This document shows, piece by piece, positions 1 through 12,184 of a DNA stretch of 64,000 bases (positions are counted from its first letter, which is position 1; each line of letters opens with the position of its first letter). A program made the position numbers and the translations under genes. The stretch spans positions 682,001 to 746,000 of the forward strand of contig WTXI01000008.1 in assembly GCA_022376515.1 (NCBI GenBank), read 5' to 3'. The notes beneath the pieces are model-generated. The model was not told the DNA's origin and did no database searches. It saw only the letters and a program-made list of their open reading frames with translations. Origin of the DNA: Lactifluus volemus (Eukaryota; Basidiomycota; Agaricomycetes; Russulales; Russulaceae).

Positions 1-1338
1 CGTCTGTTGCAATGTCTTGTGGTGGCAATTCGTCCCCTCACTGTCGAGGAACTTGCCGAGATCCTCGCGATTGACTTCGAGGATGGTGAGGGAATCCCAA
101 TGTTGAAGCCGGATTGGCGGTGGGAGGATCAAGGGAGAGGGCTTCAAGCAGCATGCTCAAGTTTAATCACCATTATTGACGACAGCTCAAGCGCCATTAC
201 TGACGACGGTTCAAGTCGGTCACTGCAGTCACGAGTTGTGCAGTTCTCGCACTTCTCGGTGAAAGAGTTTCTGACTTCGCCTCGCCTCGCTTGTTCAAGT
301 CGAGATGTCTCACGGTATCATATTTCCCTCGAACCTGCCCATACAGTGCTCGCACAAGCCTGTTTAGGCGTCCTGCTCCGCTTGGATCGCAGGCATGTCC
401 AAGGTTGGAGTATCCCTGGCTTTCCACTGGCACATTACGCTGCTCGGCATTGGGTCATACATGCCCAATTCGAGAATGTGTCGTCATACGTGTTGAATGG
501 GATGAAATATCTCTTTGACCCTGAAAAACCGCACTTTTTGGCGTGGACTCGGATCATTGGCGAATCGTTCATAAACGGATCTTTACCCGACTCGGAATTT
601 CCTCTGGATTTCTGGTTATCAAAACTCGAACCAGAACGGACAATTGAACGGTCGCCCCTATACCACGCCTCGCTCTGTGGATTTCATGACCTGGTAGAAC
701 ACCTCATTTTCAAGTGTCCTCAACTTGTTAATGCCGTCAGTTTTGGTCGCTACCTGACGCCATTATTTGCAGCGTTGGCGAAGAATCACATCCAAATTTC
801 GCGGTTACTCTGTCAGCACGGTGCAGAAGTGAATATTCGAGGATCCCAAAACAAGACTGCACTGCACTTGGCATCGCTCTATGGAAATCGCCAATTTGTA
901 CAGTTGCTCCTTAGCTATGGTGCAGATCCAAACGTCCGGGATATCTGGGACCAAACTCCACTGCACTGGGCAATCGTGAATGGGAACCCCGACGTGTTTC
1001 GGATACTACTCGAGCTCAATGGTGATGCCAATGTTCGGAATTGCGACAACCGGACGCCATTACGCGACGCCTCGCAGCGTGATCGCTTCGATATGGATGA
1101 AGCATTACCTGTACGCCGTATAGATGTGAACGCAAGGGATAAGTTTGGGAGAACCCCATTACATCGAGCGGTCTCTCTCGGGGGGGATCGGAGGCTCGAC
1201 GCCGCACGTGTAATGCTGGAGCATGGTGCAGACACAGAGGCTGAGAACATCGAGGGCTGCACTCCATTCCAACTTGCGTCATTGGGGAGTGATGATAAAT
1301 TCATGGAATTGCTGATAGAATATGGTGCAAAGCATTGA
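1..1338 (+). CDS. NACHT-ankyrin repeat protein, C-terminal part (5' end outside window)
   Basis: The frame is open from the window edge to a TGA at 1336-1338, so this is the 3' part of a longer gene. The first ~110 residues (LTVEELAEILAIDF, then VQFSHFSVKEFLTSPRL) match the region that follows the NACHT ATPase in fungal NLR-like proteins. From about residue 215 come ankyrin repeats with the usual cores TPLFAALAKNHI, TALHLASLYGNRQFVQLLL, TPLHWAIVNGN, TPLHRAVSLGGD and TPFQLASLGSDD. One repeat near residues 345-370 is degenerate or shortened. Proteins of this kind are thought to act as cytosolic nonself or stress sensors, with ankyrin repeats as the recognition part. The nucleotide-binding domain is not visible here, so the NACHT call rests on the linker region and known architecture. 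Confidence 0.8.
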   Translation, partial: RLLQCLVVAIRPLTVEELAEILAIDFEDGEGIPMLKPDWRWEDQGRGLQAACSSLITIIDDSSSAITDDGSSRSLQSRVVQFSHFSVKEFLTSPRLACSSRDVSRYHISLEPAHTVLAQACLGVLLRLDRRHVQGWSIPGFPLAHYAARHWVIHAQFENVSSYVLNGMKYLFDPEKPHFLAWTRIIGESFINGSLPDSEFPLDFWLSKLEPERTIERSPLYHASLCGFHDLVEHLIFKCPQLVNAVSFGRYLTPLFAALAKNHIQISRLLCQHGAEVNIRGSQNKTALHLASLYGNRQFVQLLLSYGADPNVRDIWDQTPLHWAIVNGNPDVFRILLELNGDANVRNCDNRTPLRDASQRDRFDMDEALPVRRIDVNARDKFGRTPLHRAVSLGGDRRLDAARVMLEHGADTEAENIEGCTPFQLASLGSDDKFMELLIEYGAKH

Positions 1339-1819
1339 GGGAAAATCGTAGTGGCCTTTGATAGTAGATCTACTCTACTAGTAGTAGTACTAGCACGCCC
1401 AAAAATATGTATGGATCCTACCTTTCCTTCGCGTCAAATTTCTATTACAGTAGGTTAAGTTTTGCTGGCGACATAGTCGGAGTTGACTTGGACTCGGAGT
1501 ATCAGACCATGGGTTCCCACCAATGTCGAAAACCGAACAGCCCAATGACGTGTTGAACATATACAGTATTGCTAGTGAGAGCCTGAGTGGAATCCTCTCC
1601 TTCAAAGTGGTGAACATTACAAAGTCGTGGTACAGCAAAATTTTCCCACATCATGATCATCCCAGTGGTATGTCATAAAGATAACATCAAAAATCAGCTC
1701 AAAATGGAGGGCCTCAAACTATATACTCGACGCAGATAATAACTAGCTACAAAAAGTGGGTGATGAACACACAGCACAAAAAAAAAGCCACCAAAAAAAG
1801 GGATAAAAGGAAAAAAGAT
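1339..1819. other. Intergenic, no gene seen
   Basis: Convergent 3' regions of the ankyrin gene (plus) and the RRM gene (minus). It is AT-rich with short A runs and a small CTAGTAGTAGTACTAG palindrome near 1376-1394. No supported coding frame or RNA gene was seen. Confidence 0.5.
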
Positions 1820-4268
1820 TCACCTCGCATAAGGGTGGTATCCGTGTTGTCCACGATTCGTGATCCGAGCAGGCCCCGGGCCTTGATTCATCCCCGGACG
1901 ACCGCCCCGTCCTGCACCTCCCCCCATCATACCGCCCATATTCTGCCGCATGCCCATACCTCCCATGCCTCCTCCAGCTCCAGCCATCGCAGCAGCAGCA
2001 GCAGCAGCCGCTCCCATGCCTCCTCCCGCGACCATACCTCCTCCCATACCTCCGCCGCTGGCACCTCCCATACCGATCGGGCCCATCCCGAGACGCATCC
2101 CACCGACGCCGCCACCCATACCCATGTTACCAGCCATGCCTCCAGCGGTCGCCGCTGCCATCGGTGTCATACCAGCTACGCCGCCGCCACTCATTCCCCC
2201 CATACCGCCCATACCAAATCGGCCCATGCCCATGCCCATACCCATCATGGGGTTGAAACCCCCCATCATGCCCATGCCTCCCCCCATCATGGCACCATAT
2301 GGCGTGCCCATCCCATTCATCATCCGTTGATACATCATGGACATATCTCCCGCACCCGTGTTGTTCATGGCCATAAAAGGCATACTACCGCCCATCGCAG
2401 CAGGATTACCGACGGCAGCCTGACCAGCGTTGAAGTTGGTGCCCGGTGAGGCGGGATTATGTCGTTGTTGATCACGCTGGCTACGTGGTTGTGCCGTCTT
2501 TACTTCAATCTAAATCGAGAGATCAGACTGGGTACACAGAAAGACACAAAGGGGAACAAGTACCTGCTTGTCATCAAGGATGAGTCCCAGCTTGCCAACA
2601 AGCTGAGAGTCATTGCTGTTGTCCTCAAATGTAACAAACCCGAATCCTTTCGATCGACCCGTCTCGCGATCAACCATGACCGTGGCATCGACCACCTTTC
2701 CGAAGTTGGTAAAGAAAGTGCGCATAGAGTCCGCGGTGGTCTGCGGTGCCAACCCGCCCACGAAATATCGTGTATTGCGTAGATGCTCCTCTCGTGGAAT
2801 CGCCCGTTTTGGGTCAATCTGTCTATATATATCAGAAACGCAGGGTGAGGTTCAAAAAGGGCAGCACACAGACGGCCTTTCCATCCAAGAAATGTTCCCG
2901 GATCATCACAGCGTTGACCGAAGCTGGATCTTCAAAGGTGAGGAACGCAAAGCCGCGTGACTTGCCATCCGCGTCCCGGACGATCGTACAGGCGTCGACT
3001 TTGCCAAACTCGGAAAAGTAATTTCGCAAGCCCTCTGGTCAAAGATAAAAAAAACAACGACAACAACAAAGAGACGGTCACGCGCGCCACCACACGATTC
3101 AGAGAGTTAGCAAAATGTTTCAACAATGACATTGGCAAAAAGAGGGGGGGAATAAAAGGGTGAAACGAGATAAAGTACCATCTGTTGTATCCCAGGATAA
3201 GCCGCCGACAAACATCTTGCTGTAATGAGGTGGCGCATAGTACCGCAATGGAGGTAATCGACAGAGGTGGAGAGATGCAGAGCAGAGCGTAGGCGTAGGC
3301 ATAGGCAAAGCAAAGCGACATAGCGGAGAAAGATAGGAGTAAGTGTTGACATCTTGGTAGCAAGATATGGAATAAAGAGAATAAGGTGAGGCGCGAGGCC
3401 ATCCAAGCTAGCCATAACATCGAGGGAGTGTAGCAGAGGGAGAAGACTCTCGTACGCGTGGACACTACTGCTAAAGTAGTAGCTGGACGCACTGTTTTCC
3501 GTAGGACAAGGACACGACTTATAACACACACTCGCATACGAACAGACATGACGGACCGACCACCACGGTGGGGGGGGGGGGGGCAGCCACCAAACGGATA
3601 GAATGAGGAGATTGGAACACGCACCCTTCATCTTTCATCTCTGACGGCCTAACCGGCCGCGCTTGCCCATCGATAATAACAACAGCTCCTCCTGATGCTG
3701 CTAATGCTGCTGAGGCTGTACTAGTAGTCGGAGAACCAGACGGAGCGCCGGTCTGGTTAAATTGGGCGAAACGAGCGGCATCGAGGCGAACCCGTTCCTG
3801 ACTGGGCGTCTGACGATACGACGACGAAAATTGCTCTGCAACCTGCGCCGAGTACGATAAAGGGGTTCCCGCTCCATTCGAATTGGGTTTTGGGGGCAAG
3901 GTGGCATCGGCGGAGGATCTTGTCCTGGACGAATCGAGAGTAGGGATGGGTTGAGCAACGTCGGTTTCGAGAGGTAAGGTGGTAGTGGTAGTGGTGGAGG
4001 CGGATGTTGTTGTGGTAGTGGTGGGTGTCGCAAATGAGGGATCGTCCGGGGGAGGTTCAAGAAATTCAGTTGGGGTAACGTCACCTGAGGGATCAGTTAA
4101 GGCTGTAGGGTTTCCAAGAGCAGAAACTGCGAAATCTTCTTCAAACTCGTCACCATAAAGGCCTATAATTAACAAGGTGAGGGGGGTATTTGTGAAATCG
4201 TGATTATGATTGCAGAGTAGCAATTTACCATCGTAGAGGTTGTCGTCGGTGGATTCAACCTTCGCCAT
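1820..4268 (-). CDS. Two-RRM hnRNP, Nab4/Hrp1- or Musashi/DAZAP1-like
   Basis: Six exons can be joined in frame: 4268-4229, 4162-3625, 3219-3179, 3034-2874, 2818-2564 and 2509-1820, giving about 574 residues. The start is the ATG at 4266-4268 (MAKVESTDDNLYDG). The N-terminal ~200 residues are Ser/Thr/Pro-rich and disordered. RRM1 has RNP2 KMFVGGLSW and RNP1 KSRGFAFLTF. A linker (IDPKRAIPREE) leads to RRM2 with RYFVGGLAP and KSKGFGFVTF. The C-terminal ~190 residues are Gly/Met-rich (GMGG, MGMG runs), a low-complexity tail typical of shuttling hnRNPs. The likely role is nuclear pre-mRNA 3'-end formation or mRNA export, as for yeast Hrp1. RRM1 is split by two introns around a 41-nt exon. Domain assignment is strong; the exact orthologue is inferred. 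Confidence 0.88.
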
Positions 4269-4549
4269 ACAAGTTTTGAGGAAAATGAATAAATGAGAGG
4301 GACGGAGAAGAAAAAGACAGGACTTGAAGCCACCTAAAGCTAAGCTTAGCTTGGCACAGGGCACTTTGGGCTTTACCTGTGTGAACAAATAATGCCAAAT
4401 AAGGTTTGGTCCGTGCGTGGTGATACAAGCAACTGTACATATGTTTATCAAACAAAAAAAAAACAAATTGCGGGGGAATGATCGTTAACAGCGGTGAAAC
4501 TCTGATTATCCTCAAAAAGAACCGTCCTTCTCTCTCTCCCTGAATACTC

Positions 4550-7500
4550 TCAGTGCACCCCATTCACCAATGACATCTGCTGCAGCAGGCGCTGCGTGCG
4601 CTCAGCTACCGCGTCGTAGGCGTAGTGCACTGGCTGTTGAGGCCACACTCTATGAGCCGAGTCCGAGTCCGAGTCGCTTATTCCGCTGTCATCGGGCGCC
4701 GTGGCGGCGTTCCTCGCATCGCGTGCGTCAGTACGCTCGTAGAAAATATCGTCCGGATTGAACGCGTCCGCTGCGAGGTTCCGATCAGGAGTAAAAAAAA
4801 AAGCGGGGAAACAACTTACGATCCGTCTCTTCCGCCTCTATCAGTCGCCGTTTTCCTAACGCCTTGGCGCTTGGTCTGATCGGTGTGCGGATACTCTCCT
4901 CCTCATTATGGTCGTCTTCGTCATCAACGCTTTCTTTGTTTGTGACAACGATGCCCAAGGGAGGCAGCGGCGGTTTCGTCGGACCACCATCGGAAGGCAT
5001 CGTCGGGTTAGCGGTAGGCACGGCGGCGAGTACAGAGGTTCGGCTAAGCCCGCTTCGCTCAGGGGATGGCGTGTGGGAACGATGCATGACGAGCCCAGGC
5101 GAGCGGGGACCATGAGGTGCAGGCGGTGGCAAGGCGAGGGACGGCGGAGGTGTTACATAATTTGACTGGTGCTGCTGCTGCTGCTGCTGGACCGGGATTG
5201 GCGGCAAAGGGTGCACCTGGCTTGAATGTGTCTGGAGCGCGGTAATCGTCAACTGAGGTGGTTTTGGGGATGGTGAGGGCGAGGGCGAAGGGCTGCGCGA
5301 TGATGAACCCAGAACGGGAGGTAGGTCAAGGTGATGAACGTAGCCGCGCTCATCTACCACATTCTTCTGTGAAAAAAAAGGACGTTCACATGCCCAGTTT
5401 TACCACGCAAAATGAACAGTAACTCACCGAACGATCTAAGCGTACTTCTTGTCGACTACGTTCCACCGCCTGACGCTCGATGCCTATTCGTTGAATGTCA
5501 TCGTGCATCCGCAACACCGACGTAAGCGCCTCGTTGGCTTCGAGCAACGCGCCGAGAAGCTTTTCCTCTTGCGTCAGTTCCGTGGGCGAGTCGTCTTCAC
5601 TGCTCTGTTTGTGACGAGCGTTTTTAGTCAGCACATTAGTCGCATTTAGTCCGTTTGGTGAGTTGCGCCGCCTTAATGTACGCTGCTGCTGTAAAGCTTC
5701 ACGAGCGGCACGCGAGCGATCCGCTCCTGCGCTCGCCCACGGTATTTGCGCTGCAATCAGATCCTGAGAGGTGATGCATTTTCCGTACCATTCCTGAGGT
5801 ACGCATTCAGCTCCTACATCGCCTCAGACGATCAGATATAGACGCCTAACCTTGACGATGTCCTTCTCCTCCAAGTCCTCCGGAGATGCAAACGCGAGGG
5901 CTTCGGAAAGCACCTGCGCATTCCCATGTGCAAAACGGCATTCTTGAAGCAGTCGTTGCATGTCTTCCTCTGGCGGTATGACACGCTGTAGCTGACTCTG
6001 ATCAGACCCATCGCGCTTGGTTCGAGCCGGTTGTGGCGGTGCCTGCGTCTGGGACTGAGGCTGTGCTGGTGGTGATTGAGGTAATGGTGGCGTTGGAGTG
6101 GCCTGAGGCGCAACTAGAAGTGCCTGAGGATGAACTGGGGGCTGATAACCGCCAGTTGCGTTAGGATTGAGTGTGGAGCTCCGCCGTGGTGAAGGAGGGT
6201 TGAACATGGCATCGTCGTAGTCGAAAGGAACGCCCTGTCAAAAGGGTGACTCGGAATTGGAGTGGATTCCCACGGAGCTAGAGACTCACCTCGTCAGGTT
6301 TCCCAGCAGGCTTGACCTTCCTCCAAAGGACACGAAAACTAGATTCGTTTTTTGACGGGGTGGCGGAGCTGGCATACGCTGCAGCCGCGAGTACATCAAG
6401 TAAGCGCTCGCGAACGACGGGTGATGTGCGCTGGGAAGTAAGAACGTCTTCGAGGGTATCCATGAACTTGCTTTTCATGCATTGATGAACGAAGAGTTCC
6501 GATGAATTTCGAAGCATGATAGCCCAAAGCTGGTGTGGACGAGATTAGAACAAGATGGACAAGATTAGGTAGGATGCGCACCCTGGCCGCTGATAGTTGC
6601 TGTGACGGTTCGCCATATCTAAAGTTAGTCAAACCAGATTAAGAAAGTCTAGCAAGGAGGGACGGAGAAAAACAGACTTGAATTCTTTGCGGAGAGCTTT
6701 TGAAGCTTCCTTGGCGTTCGCTTCGGTAGCCGATGCCCGCTCGCAGACCTCGAGGACGACGGCCCAGTCCTCAGACGAGGTAGCGGTCAAGTAGCCTAAA
6801 CACAATCGTTGATTAAAAGAAAGAATTGAGCAATAAAAAAGCGATATACCGATCATCCTCATGAGATCCTGTTGACCGTCATGAGTTTCGCGAATTTCCC
6901 GTCGGTGATTTTCGCGCTCGTGAGGATTAGCCCAGCTCCAGAAACCACCGCGTTCCTTCTTTTCTTCACGAATAGAAGCATCGCTCTGCGAAAATACAAC
7001 GGTGTCGTCATCACGATTGGGGCGTGGGGCGTCGAGATTAACCGGAGGGGGGTTGAACTGGGGGTTGAGGGCGTTGAGGATACTGACGGCAGCGGGACTG
7101 GCGCGGCGCTCCCTCTGAGGTTCCTTGGGTTCCTTGGTGTGAGATGGACGGATGGCATTCGGTGCTGGGAAGGGAGATCCGGTTCGCGGTGCGGTAATGG
7201 GTGGGTTGGCGACTGGGGGGGAAGCTCCGGGAGGTAGGGACGCTAGCGAAGAAGAGCGGGAAGAGTTTAATGGCATGAGCTTTGCAGCTTCCGGATTTGC
7301 GCTAACGTCTGAAGGTAAGACATGCCAACTCTCATCGTCTGAGGCAGGTGTCGGATGGGAGTCCCGATTCTCGGGAATGGGACGAAGATGATGGAGAGGT
7401 TGTATCGATGATTGGTAAGTGGGATGTTGAGGTTGGGATGGAAGAAACTCGTTCTGTGAGGTACGGATGGTAAGTAAAAGGAGGATAAAGGAAAGGAAAG

Positions 7501-7607
7501 GGAATGACCTCTGGAGTATTGCCAGAAGTTAAGTCTGGGGGGACTTCCCTCGAAGCCGGGGTGACTTTGGTCAGCTTGGGTCTATCCCTTGTGAATAATT
7601 TTCGCAT
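4550..7607 (-). CDS. VHS (and probable GAT) domain protein, Lsb5/GGA-like
   Basis: The start is the ATG at 7605-7607 (MRKLFTRDRPKLTK). Exon 1 ends at 7509, exon 2 starts at 7453, and about nine exons run to a TGA at 4550-4552 (MSLVNGVH end). A Pro/Ser-rich N-terminus of about 220 residues precedes a VHS domain (GYLTATSSEDWAVVLEVCER, then LWAIMLRNSSELFVHQCM and RERLLDVLAAAAY). After a Pro/Gln linker comes a helical region (PPEEDMQRLLQECRFAHGN, then EEKLLGALLEANEALTSVLR) that fits a GAT domain. The tail is Ser/Pro-rich, then acidic, ending in DSGISDSDSDSDSA and a short helix. Lsb5-type proteins bind ubiquitin, Arf and actin-patch factors at endosomes and in endocytosis. VHS is clear; GAT is inferred from position and heptad spacing. 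It lies in the same orientation as its neighbours. Confidence 0.82.
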
Positions 7608-8324
7608 GGGAGATGAAAAGGGGGAATAAAGGGGAGAATAAAAAAGCAAAAAGGGATAATAAAGGGAAGTGAAGAGGACGAGGCTGAGCGTTGATGGCTG
7701 GGATCCCACTTGGGCGCTAACTCGCTAGATCTTCACTTCTGCCCTTTTCGCTGCGGCCAAGCTACTATACTCTAATACACTTCCTCTTCTTTATTTTATT
7801 TTATTCCTTTTTTCAATACTTGTAATGATGGATGGGTCAGCATGCAGATAATTTTTAGTTGACCTTCCCACATTGTCACATTGTTACCCGGGTACCGTGT
7901 GCACTTGGAGCCGTGTCCTCTCAACCTTTCTGGGCAAGTGTCGCAAAATTTATCCGTCTTGGCTACGTGTTAAGGCTCGCGTGGGGGCTCTGCATCATCA
8001 TCACATACCGACCGGGGCCGATATAGAGCCAAAGCCCGTCTTGCGGTGGCCACTCGGATGCCGTCATTACTAATAGTGATCGTCCTTTCACGTTAGCCGA
8101 CTTGCATAGCCGCGGTGACACATCTCCCGAGGAGTCGACTAAGAGAGCGATTTCCGCGTCCAACGTATCAGCGAACTCTCGTAGAATAGCCTTTGCATTA
8201 CAAGCTCAGTTACAGCAGTTTACAGCACATAATGTGCGATGTGACTCGTGTGAGATTCGTCTGTTGAACTGATGATTGATACGCATAAAAGTATAATCAT
8301 CATCGCTTTTGTATCGCTTTCGGT
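7608..8324. other. Intergenic, promoter side of the VHS gene
   Basis: This contains the 5' flank of the VHS gene, with T/A-rich pyrimidine tracts at 7780-7830, and the 3' flank of the Nnf1 gene. Short open frames here show no recognisable protein and no splice continuity. Confidence 0.45.
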
Positions 8325-9245
8325 TCATGGAGGCGGGTCGATGGCCCTCTGCGTCTCCGCGGTCAGTACTGACCACGCTTCCATATCTTCCAACGGTAAT
8401 TCCTTCCATCTCGCGTACACCTGTCATCAAGCGGTCAGCCAAAAAAACCCAATTTTCAACCTCCACACCACAAAAACCGAGATAGAAAAAAAGCTTCCGC
8501 ACCTCGTCAAAAAACGCAAAAATTTCGGCGGTTTTGCCATCCGCCTGATCCTTCACCGCCACGTTCTCCTGGACCTCACGGTACAGCTCCATATTTTCCT
8601 TCTCCAACTGCGCAAAAATGCAGTATCAAAAATATCAAACATATCGGAAATCGGGATCAGAGTTCCGAAAATAAATTTTTACTGTAAACTACGCACCTCT
8701 GCTAATCTCGCGCGGAGCAAGTCGCGTTCACGTTCAAGACCTGGAATCACCCGTGCACGTACCACCTCACCCGGTTGCAAATCCGCACGCCAGCGGTCTG
8801 GACCTGGCGTCTCGCCGCGCTGTCTTCGTGCACGCGCCTCGGTCACCACTCGATGCAAAATGTCTACGTTTTTCTGTACATCGTATTGCTCAAACAGTTT
8901 GTTCGTGTTGGTCTTTTTAAAATTGGTCATCATCGTTGTGTGTTTGAGAACGTGACGTACGACGATGTGCGTTTCGATAAAGACCGAAACGGTGTTGAAG
9001 ACGCCTTCGGCGCCGTTAGGTTGCTCCTCGCACCAGAGCGGAAAACATTCGGAAAAATCTTTGTAACTAGATATCAAAAAAAAAAAGAAAAGGTCGTAAG
9101 GTTGCGTCTTCTCCAAGGGAAGGAAGAGAGATACGGACGTCCACTTGTGCGCGGCACGTTGGATCGCAAGTTGAAGAGCCGCATAAAACTGAGTCCATCG
9201 TTTGCTCGATGTTGTCGAGTCGATGGGTGCTTCCTGCGATGCCAT
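8325..9245 (-). CDS. NNF1: Kinetochore MIND complex subunit Nnf1
   Basis: The start is the ATG at 9243-9245 (MASQEAPIDSTTSSKRW). The frame can be spliced to a TGA at 8325-8327, giving a protein of about 200 residues. The N-terminal half carries the Nnf1/PMF1 pattern: RWTQFYAALQLAIQRAAHKW, then after an intron YKDFSECFPLWCEE, then NTNKLFEQYDVQKNVDILHR. The C-terminal half is coiled coil (ERDLLRARLAELEKENMELY) and ends ARWKELPLEDMEAWSV. Nnf1 pairs with Mtw1 in the MIND/Mis12 complex linking centromeric chromatin to Ndc80. Length and domain order fit the family. The first intron preserves frame, so an unspliced reading also looks open, but the spliced joint HKWTYKDF is the better family match. 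Confidence 0.82.
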
Positions 9246-9375
9246 GATCCGAGCTGGTAGGAGAGTTCCGATGGATGGATCAAGTGGTCCGAATAGTTTC
9301 CGAAACTAACGCGCGCGCAACGACAAAAAAGTCGCGTCGCGTCGCGCCACCAGCAACGATCCACGATCACGGGGT

Positions 9376-9385
9376 TCAACGTTCA
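9376..9385. repeat. Left 10-bp target site duplication of the transposon
   Basis: TCAACGTTCA immediately precedes the terminal ACCCCAGT of the element and is repeated exactly at 17907-17916. One more shared T makes 11 bp an equally valid reading. Confidence 0.75.
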
Positions 9386-9415
9386 ACCCCAGTCAAAAGT
9401 CGATTTAAGTAAATT
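9386..9415 (+). repeat. Left terminal inverted repeat
   Basis: A 30-bp end starting ACCCCAGTC and ending in GTAAATT. It is the reverse complement of 17877-17906 with one C/G mismatch at position 9. Confidence 0.85.
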
Positions 9416-9547
9416 AAAGTAAATTAAAGTAAATTGAATCAATTCGATTTTTATCAATATGTGAGACTATTTGTGATTGAATTCAATCTGAGATCGAATA
9501 CAATTAAATACGCTCAAATTCAATTGAATACTCGGTTTAATCGGATC

Positions 9548-9795
9548 GAATTCAATTGATTGGTAGATTGAATCAGATCGAATCCAATTGATTACCCATT
9601 CAAATCAGATCAAACTGGATCGAATTCAATTGATTGGTAGATTGAATCAGATCGAATCCAATTGATTACGCGTTCAAATCAGATCAAATTGGGTCGAATT
9701 CAATTGATTGGTAGATTGAATCAGATCGAATCCAATTGATTACGCGTTCAAATCAGATCAAATTGGGTCGAATTCAATCGATATTCATTTATTTC
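9548..9795 (+). repeat. 74-bp subterminal tandem repeat, three full copies plus a partial
   Basis: Units start with GAATTCAATTGATTGG at 9548, 9622 and 9696, exactly 74 bp apart, with a truncated fourth at 9770. The units are AT-rich with EcoRI-like GAATTC and CAATTG palindromes. Subterminal repeats of this kind are usual transposase-binding arrays in CACTA-like elements; that function is inferred here. Confidence 0.85.
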
Positions 9796-9957
9796 ATATT
9801 TACTGGGGAATTACACAATCGAATCCGTTCGCGATTTTATTATTACATCACGATCACCTCGCCCGATCGGGCCGGCCCATTGTGAATCATTTCTAAGTCG
9901 GAAGGCCAACATCGTTGGTGCGTGAAGCGAGGGATAATAGCACTGTGCTTACCTTTA

Positions 9958-11930
9958 TCACTTTCTGTTCGATTTGCCTTTCTTTTCTTGCTTTCTCTCG
10001 AGTTCCAGTTGCTTGTAGCGCTGTATACATGTTACGATTAGAGATCACGCGTACCATACATATATGACACTTACCGTGACAGTTTCCACGTCCAAACTGT
10101 TCCAGACTTTGCCGAATTCGTCTCGCGTAATGGTCGGGTGATCCTTAAGGTACTCGATCGCGAAGAGATTACTGTGATCTGTGTGATCTTATCATTCCAA
10201 GATGTTGAGTCTGGTTGATACACTCACCGCGCTGATATGGAGTTGTTTGGGCGCATAGGGATTGTCCTCTTTGGCGCTGTGGAGTTAGCGGAAGTAGAGT
10301 TGATGGTATTTCCATTGTTGGCCTGATTCGACACTAATTGCACGCTGCTCTGCACCTCCGGCACTGTCTCCGTGTCAGTGCCACTGAATGGGGCGCAGAA
10401 TATCGCAACTCACCATCCGGAGTCGATGTCAGAACTGGGTCTATGGGGATCGGCGCAGCATCTATGCGTGGTTGCATAGGAATGTCCGGCGCCGGTGCGC
10501 ATTGCATGTGAGTCAGGGGTGGGGCGAGCTCGTTGTGGACGCCTTGCATCGGTGGGGCGAGATGCATGGTGGGGGTCCTGATCGCTGCCTCACGTCGTGT
10601 GACAGAAGCACTGATCGAGTGATGTAAGTATGTCATTGTCTAATGAGAATACATTACTTACAGTGGGTTAGGCACGCGCAATGTCTATCGCGACACGGAG
10701 TTAGTATGTGAGTGCAGGTGTACAGTACGAGTGTATATCAACGTACCAGCCGTTCAGTCGGCCTAGTAGATGTACCTTCATTGCTGCCATTGCATGGAGT
10801 GTGTGAAGTGTCGATCTCCTCCAGAGCAGTATTGGGGGGAGCCGTAGAAGCGAGGGCGTTGTTACACTCTTGCTGCGTGAGCGGCGGGGTGGGGGAAGGA
10901 CTCGGAGGGCGTGCTACCGGGCCCGTGTCGTCTGGATTACATTAGTTAGGGAATTATGAATGAGAATCATTGAGATACCTCTCGCTCTCTTGCTTAGAGG
11001 CGCTGGGACTGGATTGTCTATTGATCTCTTGGCTGGACGTACTGGATCCACCTCCGACGACGTTGCTTCGACTTGTTCATTCTTGGGGGATTTCTTTGGT
11101 TTGGTGTGTGATGCGTACCATTGCGAATATCCTTGCGTGCAGAGTTTGCATGCCTTCCAGTGTGCATGGCACAAACGGAGGATAGGATATTTAGATTCTA
11201 TTTCTTCGTAGAATCTGGATTGAATTTGTAAGTGTACACGCCCCCATGGGCTCGGCAGTGTTCCGGATGATTCCTCGTAGAAAACACGCCAGATACGCCG
11301 AGCTGATTTCCGTATAGATTTCACTTCGCGGGGGGTCAGCATCCTTCCTGAGTCGTCCTCAAGATACCAGCACATCACGTTCTCGCCCTCGTTGGCGCGT
11401 TTTGGTCCGCGCCCAGGCCGCTCGGACTCTTCACTTTGGTTAACCAGGGCGCGGCGTGCGCGTAGCTCGTCGTTATAATCTTCTTCATACCAATAATGGA
11501 TGTTTGGGTAGTCCCGGTGGTTTAATGGCCTCAGCTCGGCCGCTTGAGTCTCAGTAGCCTGGCTCGGCTGAATTGGATTGCTTCCGTGCTGTATGGCCTC
11601 TACAAGGGATTTAAAAGATCCCCTTCAAGTTATAGTGTTGTGAGCTAGGTTGCCTGTGCGACTGAGCAAGTGCGATTCGTACTGTAAAGTGTCCGCACGT
11701 ATTTTTTCTTGTCTGTACTTTTCCCAGACCCGGAGGTAGGCGCTATTACGGGCAGCCATGAGGTCAGAATGGGTGGCACGCATAAGCTCAGTATTCTGGC
11801 CGCTAGAGAGGAAGGGGTTGTAGGCGGATGTCGACCCAGACAGATCACGGACACTTGAGTCCGTAGATGATAGAGACTCCAGATCAGAGTCGGACAGTGT
11901 ATAGGGCCCGTCGACGTCCATGAGAGACAT
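9958..11930 (-). CDS. Transposon passenger protein 1 (unknown function)
   Basis: The start is ATG 11928-11930 (MSLMDVDGPYTLSDSDLE). The frame is followed through several introns to TGA 9958-9960 (RYKQLELERKQEKKGKSNRK end). A Ser/Asp-rich N-terminus precedes a coiled segment. Next comes a conserved-looking block at 10914-11378: WYLEDDSGRMLTPREVKSIR, RRIWRVFYEE, then YPILRLCHAHWKACKLC and YSQWYASH. I recall this W/C pattern from agaricomycete repeat-associated proteins but cannot name a domain. A Pro-rich linker and a basic coiled tail follow. It is transcribed in the same direction as the transposase and lies inside the inverted repeats, so it is element cargo. A regulatory or DNA-binding accessory role is possible but unproven. 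Confidence 0.6.
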
Positions 11931-12184
11931 TGTGAAGAAGATGAAAAGATGGGGATGCAAACGCGTTGGGGTGTGCATCTTTTCTAAGTAGATTTCATTG
12001 CCGAAATGGGTATCTTAATGCACGGATTCGATTTTGATTAATCGGGCTATGATTAGATTTATCGCACGTGTCTACATGCATCTATGAGTGACGCATTGTA
12101 AGGCGGCCCTAGTGGTCGCCTTACCATAGTAAATGATTGATTCACACTTGAATTAAATACATCTGTGCGATATATTAACTGACT

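Noticed and set aside
1760..2449. Long plus-strand frames (His/Ser/Thr-rich and Pro/Ile-rich) opposite the RRM gene
   Set aside because: They are shadows of the Gly/Met-rich coding tail of the minus-strand RRM protein. Composition is explained by the GGCATGGG-type repeat read on the other strand.
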